Source of the DNA: Euryarchaeota archaeon UBA538
GTDB lineage: Archaea > Thermoplasmatota > Poseidoniia > Poseidoniales > Thalassarchaeaceae
DNA: 7,868 nucleotides
Reading direction: 5' to 3'
Assembly: GCA_002499325.1 (NCBI GenBank)
Contig: DALC01000022.1
Coordinates: forward strand, 14,231-22,098
The notes beneath the pieces are model-generated. The model was not told the origin of the DNA, made no database searches, and saw only the letters and a list, made by a program, of their open reading frames with translations. This document shows positions 5,412 through 7,868 of this stretch, piece after piece (position 1 is the first letter of the stretch; every line of letters starts with the position of its first letter). Position numbers and translations under genes: made by a program.

Positions 5412-5831
5412 TCAGCCCAAGCCGGACTTCCAAGACTCCCCGTCTGATGTAATCTCTTTCTTCCATATGGGGGCCTGTGACTTCAATTCATCCATTATCC
5501 ACGAGCATGCTTCAAATCCTGGAGCTCTGTGAGGTGATGCGACATGTATGCAAACTATGGGTTCCGATGGCAATACAGATCCTACTCTGTGTGCGATTAC
5601 TACTGAGTTAATATCGAACTCCGAAATAGCATTAGTTCCAATTTGCTCAAGAACAACGGGTAGCTCTTTTCCCCAGTGATCAAATTCTAATCTCTCCACC
5701 TTAGAGCCACGCTCCTGCCCCCTAGTGATTCCGATAAATGAGACAATACTCCCGCAATCTTCGGTTTCCAGAATTGTCCTTAGAGAGTCTGGATTGAGAG
5801 CCTCTGCCTCAACTGAAATATGCACTGACAT
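5412..5831 (-). CDS. moaE: Molybdopterin synthase catalytic (large) subunit MoaE
   Basis: This 139-residue protein, with the thiocarboxylated small subunit MoaD, inserts the two dithiolene sulfurs into cyclic pyranopterin monophosphate to make molybdopterin. Visible family features are GSIVSFIGITRG at 27-38 with Arg37, LEFDHW at 48-53, VVIAHRVGSVLPSE at 77-90, ASPHRAPGFEA at 98-108 with His101 and Arg102, and MDELKSQAPIWKKE at 113-126. In the last motif Lys117 and Lys124 match the active-site lysines 119 and 126 of E. coli MoaE. The start is the ATG at 5831, with GGGGAT about 8 bases upstream. A longer in-frame extension to 5933 exists but adds residues with no match to the family and overlaps the divergent gene. 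No moaD, moaA or moaB is seen here, so the partner subunit must be encoded elsewhere. Confidence 0.94.
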   Translation of the reverse strand: MSVHISVEAEALNPDSLRTILETEDCGSIVSFIGITRGQERGSKVERLEFDHWGKELPVVLEQIGTNAISEFDINSVVIAHRVGSVLPSEPIVCIHVASPHRAPGFEACSWIMDELKSQAPIWKKEITSDGESWKSGLG

Positions 5832-5910
5832 AGTTGCGCATCCCCTTACTCGACTTGAATTAGGCGGATGGAACCCAACTGTTGAAGCGTATGACATAAG
5901 TCGGATATTC
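5832..5910. promoter_or_regulatory. Divergent spacer between moaE and the flavoprotein gene
   Basis: This 79-base region must hold promoters for both directions. On the minus strand TAATTC around 5855-5862 is a possible TATA element 25-30 bases before the moaE ATG. On the plus strand the nearest AT-rich element is TATGACATA at 5890-5898, too close to the GTG at 5911 to be a standard TATA box, so the flavoprotein promoter is not clear. Confidence 0.3.
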
Positions 5911-7137
5911 GTGGAAAGCGGAGCCGTACACATTTTGGGAGCTGGCCTTTCGGGACTATCCGCCGCTACTATATTGGCTAAAGCGGGTATTGAAGTTCAT
6001 GTTCACGAAATCAGAGCGGACAGCGGTGCGAGATTCGATGGAGACTTCCAAGGACTTGAAAATTGGACAACAGGAAATGACTTTTTTGAAGACATGCGTG
6101 ATTGGGGTCTAGATCCTGAGTCTTTCAAATCTGATGCTTTCAGTGTGGTTGATCTCATACACCCAGATGATGTGATTACGCAACCAAGAACAGAAGGTAT
6201 TGCATTCAGGGTAGTCGAGAGGGGAACTGATGATCATTGTATAGATCAGGCCTTCAAGAGAATGGCAATTGCTGCAGGGGCTAGATTACATTACAACTCA
6301 AAGAGGGATCCTCAGGATTGTCAGATTATTGCGGCAGGACCAAAGGAATCCAGTGCTGTAGCATTTGGAGAGGTTTTTCATACAGATCATCCGAATCACG
6401 TCTCCTTCCAGCTCAATGATAAACTGGCCCCGGGAGCTTACTCTTACCTAATTATCATTGATGGTATTGGACTCATTTGTACTTGTCTTTGGAGAAAACA
6501 AAAGAAGAGTGGGAGATACCTCAATGAAACTATAGCATGGTATGAGCAGCATTATGAATTGAATAGGAAACCGATTAAGAGAGTCGGAGGGAAAGGGGAT
6601 TTTTCCATACCTGATAGGTATCTCCATGAGGGTAGATATTACGTTGGAGAGGCGGGTGGACTTCAAGATTTTATGTGGGGTTTTGGGATGAGATATGCCA
6701 TAACCAGCGGAACTCTTGCAGCAAAATCAATACTCGGCGAATGTGACTATGAAGAAGAAATTAGGAAGCAATTGGTTCCACTGATAAAGGTCAGTGCCAC
6801 TAATCGATTCCTCATGAATAGGATTGGCGATAGAGGATTCAAAAAGGTTGCAGAATATTGGATGAGGGATCAAGAAAGGAAGGGGGATGGTTTGGAATTT
6901 ATGCGCTGGGTATACACTCCCGGGATAATCAGAAAGATGATTTGGCCAATTGCGAAAATATTCATGCTCAAGAGGAAAAGGATGTCCGATGGAAGGATGG
7001 TAACAAGGATGCCTTTCCGTAGATCACTGAGAAGAGACTCTTGGGAACAGAGTAACGAGGCTGTTGAAATTGGAGAGCAGTGGAAGGAAGTAAAGAGAAC
7101 GGGAGGTTCCGTATCTTTCCCAGATAGCGATGCTTGA
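5911..7137 (+). CDS. FAD-dependent oxidoreductase, geranylgeranyl-reductase-like
   Basis: This is a 408-residue flavoprotein if translation starts at the GTG at 5911. The dinucleotide-binding fold is at the very N-terminus: GAGLSG at 10-15, then an acidic end of strand 2 (VHVHE, 29-33). A segment at 100-140 (FRVVERGTDDHCIDQAF, AAGARLHYN, then CQIIAAGP) is typical of the group 1 flavoprotein monooxygenase/reductase fold. The second FAD motif is GEAGGLQDFMWGFGMRYA at 246-263 followed by SGTLAA, where classical members have GDAAG. The C-terminal ~75 residues are strongly basic with a hydrophobic stretch (IIRKMIWPIAKIFML, 339-353), suggesting peripheral membrane contact. Archaeal relatives saturate isoprenoid chains of membrane lipids, which fits, but other hydrophobic substrates are possible. 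An ATG much farther upstream in frame (5725) would place about 35 codons antisense inside moaE and is implausible; no ATG exists in frame between. A crotonase-family gene follows after 27 bases and is probably co-transcribed. Confidence 0.8.
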   Translation: MESGAVHILGAGLSGLSAATILAKAGIEVHVHEIRADSGARFDGDFQGLENWTTGNDFFEDMRDWGLDPESFKSDAFSVVDLIHPDDVITQPRTEGIAFRVVERGTDDHCIDQAFKRMAIAAGARLHYNSKRDPQDCQIIAAGPKESSAVAFGEVFHTDHPNHVSFQLNDKLAPGAYSYLIIIDGIGLICTCLWRKQKKSGRYLNETIAWYEQHYELNRKPIKRVGGKGDFSIPDRYLHEGRYYVGEAGGLQDFMWGFGMRYAITSGTLAAKSILGECDYEEEIRKQLVPLIKVSATNRFLMNRIGDRGFKKVAEYWMRDQERKGDGLEFMRWVYTPGIIRKMIWPIAKIFMLKRKRMSDGRMVTRMPFRRSLRRDSWEQSNEAVEIGEQWKEVKRTGGSVSFPDSDA

Positions 7138-7164
7138 CTCACCGGAGCTCTCCGTTTGATTGAT

Positions 7165-7868
7165 ATGGCCACCCCCATTGGAAAGGACATGACGTCATGG
7201 CCCGAACTTGAGCCGATGAAGAATAAGCTGGTGAACTACGGAGTAACCAAAAACGGTATAGCCATAATAGAGCTGTGTTCTGACTCTGCTGGCGATCCTC
7301 TTGCAGAGGGTAAAACCCCAGTTAATACCTACACCAGAGAAATGTGGCATGATATTGATGATGCGATACTGAGTGCAAGATTTGACGATGATGTCTCTGT
7401 TATTCTAATCACAGGCTATGGTGAAAAGTTCTTCTCTGCTGGTGCCAGTATCAAGTATCTGAACAAATTGAGTCCAAGATACAAGTATTTCTTCTGTCTT
7501 CATGCTAATGAGACTCTGTCAAGATTAGAGCAGACCCCCAAGCTCGTGATAGCCGCACTGAACGGCCACACTGTAGGAGGGGGTCTCGAAATTGCTATGG
7601 CGGCTGATATCAGAGTCGCCAGAAAGGGGAACTTTCAGGTTGGTCTACCCGAAGTGGCGCTGGGAGTCCTCGCAGGAACTGGCGGGACTGCTCGTTTGTC
7701 TAGATTGGTCGGAAAGGCAAAGGCCATGGAGATAATGGTGACTGGGAGAAAATTCTCATTTGAAGAATCACGAGAAATGGATCTAGTCCATGACATATAC
7801 GACTCGATGACCCTGGAAGAGTTCCGTCAAGATGTCCTAGACTATGCGGGACGGTTTACACTGCCGTT
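7165..7868 (+). CDS. Enoyl-CoA hydratase/isomerase (crotonase) family protein, 3' end outside window
   Basis: The reading frame gives 234 residues before the right edge and is still open. The crotonase fold is clear: VSVILITGYGEKFFSAGASIKYL at 77-99 supplies the first oxyanion-hole segment, and ALNGHTVGGGLEIAMAADIRVA at 131-152 the second. LPEVALGVLAGTGGTARLSRLVG at 161-183 and MEIMVTGRKF at 188-197 complete the pattern. Glu142 and Glu163 align with the two catalytic glutamates of rat mitochondrial enoyl-CoA hydratase (144 and 164), so hydratase activity is plausible. The early strand region carries a ~10-residue insertion (SAGDPLAEGK, 41-50) before the PVNTYT element. The ATG at 7165 lacks a good ribosome-binding site, and ATG at 7189, preceded by GGAAAGGAC, is an alternative; both lie before the conserved domain. 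It follows the flavoprotein by 27 bases. Substrate is not predictable from the sequence. Confidence 0.9.
   Translation, partial: MATPIGKDMTSWPELEPMKNKLVNYGVTKNGIAIIELCSDSAGDPLAEGKTPVNTYTREMWHDIDDAILSARFDDDVSVILITGYGEKFFSAGASIKYLNKLSPRYKYFFCLHANETLSRLEQTPKLVIAALNGHTVGGGLEIAMAADIRVARKGNFQVGLPEVALGVLAGTGGTARLSRLVGKAKAMEIMVTGRKFSFEESREMDLVHDIYDSMTLEEFRQDVLDYAGRFTLP

Noticed and set aside
5725..5910. N-terminal extension of the flavoprotein to an ATG at 5725
   Set aside because: It would be antisense to the conserved N-terminal part of moaE, and the added residues do not precede the nucleotide-binding motif in any known homologue pattern.
5832..5933. 34-codon N-terminal extension of MoaE
   Set aside because: The extension overlaps the start of the divergent flavoprotein, has no similarity to MoaE N-termini, and a better-supported ATG with an upstream GGGGAT exists at 5831.

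Overview
The window reads as ordinary chromosomal DNA from a mesophilic archaeon. The best guess is an uncultured marine euryarchaeote of the Poseidoniales (Marine Group II) or a related Thermoplasmatota lineage. This is inferred from moderate GC, arginine codons dominated by AGA/AGG, short spacers, TATA-like boxes close to start codons, several winged-helix proteins and a geranylgeranyl-reductase-like flavoprotein. No rRNA or other marker gene fixes the taxonomy, so the assignment is moderate at best.

Layout. Positions 1-1982 are one long minus-strand reading frame that runs off the left edge. It has an N-terminal winged helix-turn-helix and a long C-terminal part I do not recognise. An AT-rich 255-base spacer (1983-2237) separates it from two small plus-strand genes (2238-2510 and 2514-2768). 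These encode paralogous winged-helix-like proteins and are translationally coupled. The spacer carries inverted repeats with TTACAT/ATGTAA half-sites, a pair of 9-base direct repeats and TATA-like boxes, so it looks like a shared divergent control region.

From 2823 to 5831 four minus-strand genes follow one another, listed here in transcription order: moaE (molybdopterin synthase large subunit), moaC (cyclic pyranopterin monophosphate synthase), glpX (class II fructose-1,6-bisphosphatase) and a class I fructose-bisphosphate aldolase of the animal/plant type. The spacers are 70, 25 and 70 bases. The last two enzymes catalyse consecutive gluconeogenic steps, triose phosphates to fructose 1,6-bisphosphate to fructose 6-phosphate. 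The first two belong to molybdenum cofactor synthesis.

On the plus strand, diverging from moaE, are an FAD-dependent oxidoreductase of the geranylgeranyl-reductase-like group (5911-7137, probably a GTG start) and, 27 bases later, an enoyl-CoA hydratase/isomerase family protein cut by the right edge (7165-7868).

I see no mobile element, CRISPR array, RNA gene or clear horizontal island. The most unusual items are the unrecognised large winged-helix protein with its repeat-rich divergent spacer and tandem small winged-helix neighbours, a Gly-to-Cys change in the phosphatase signature of GlpX, and the pairing of a eukaryote-like aldolase with GlpX in an apparently archaeal genome.
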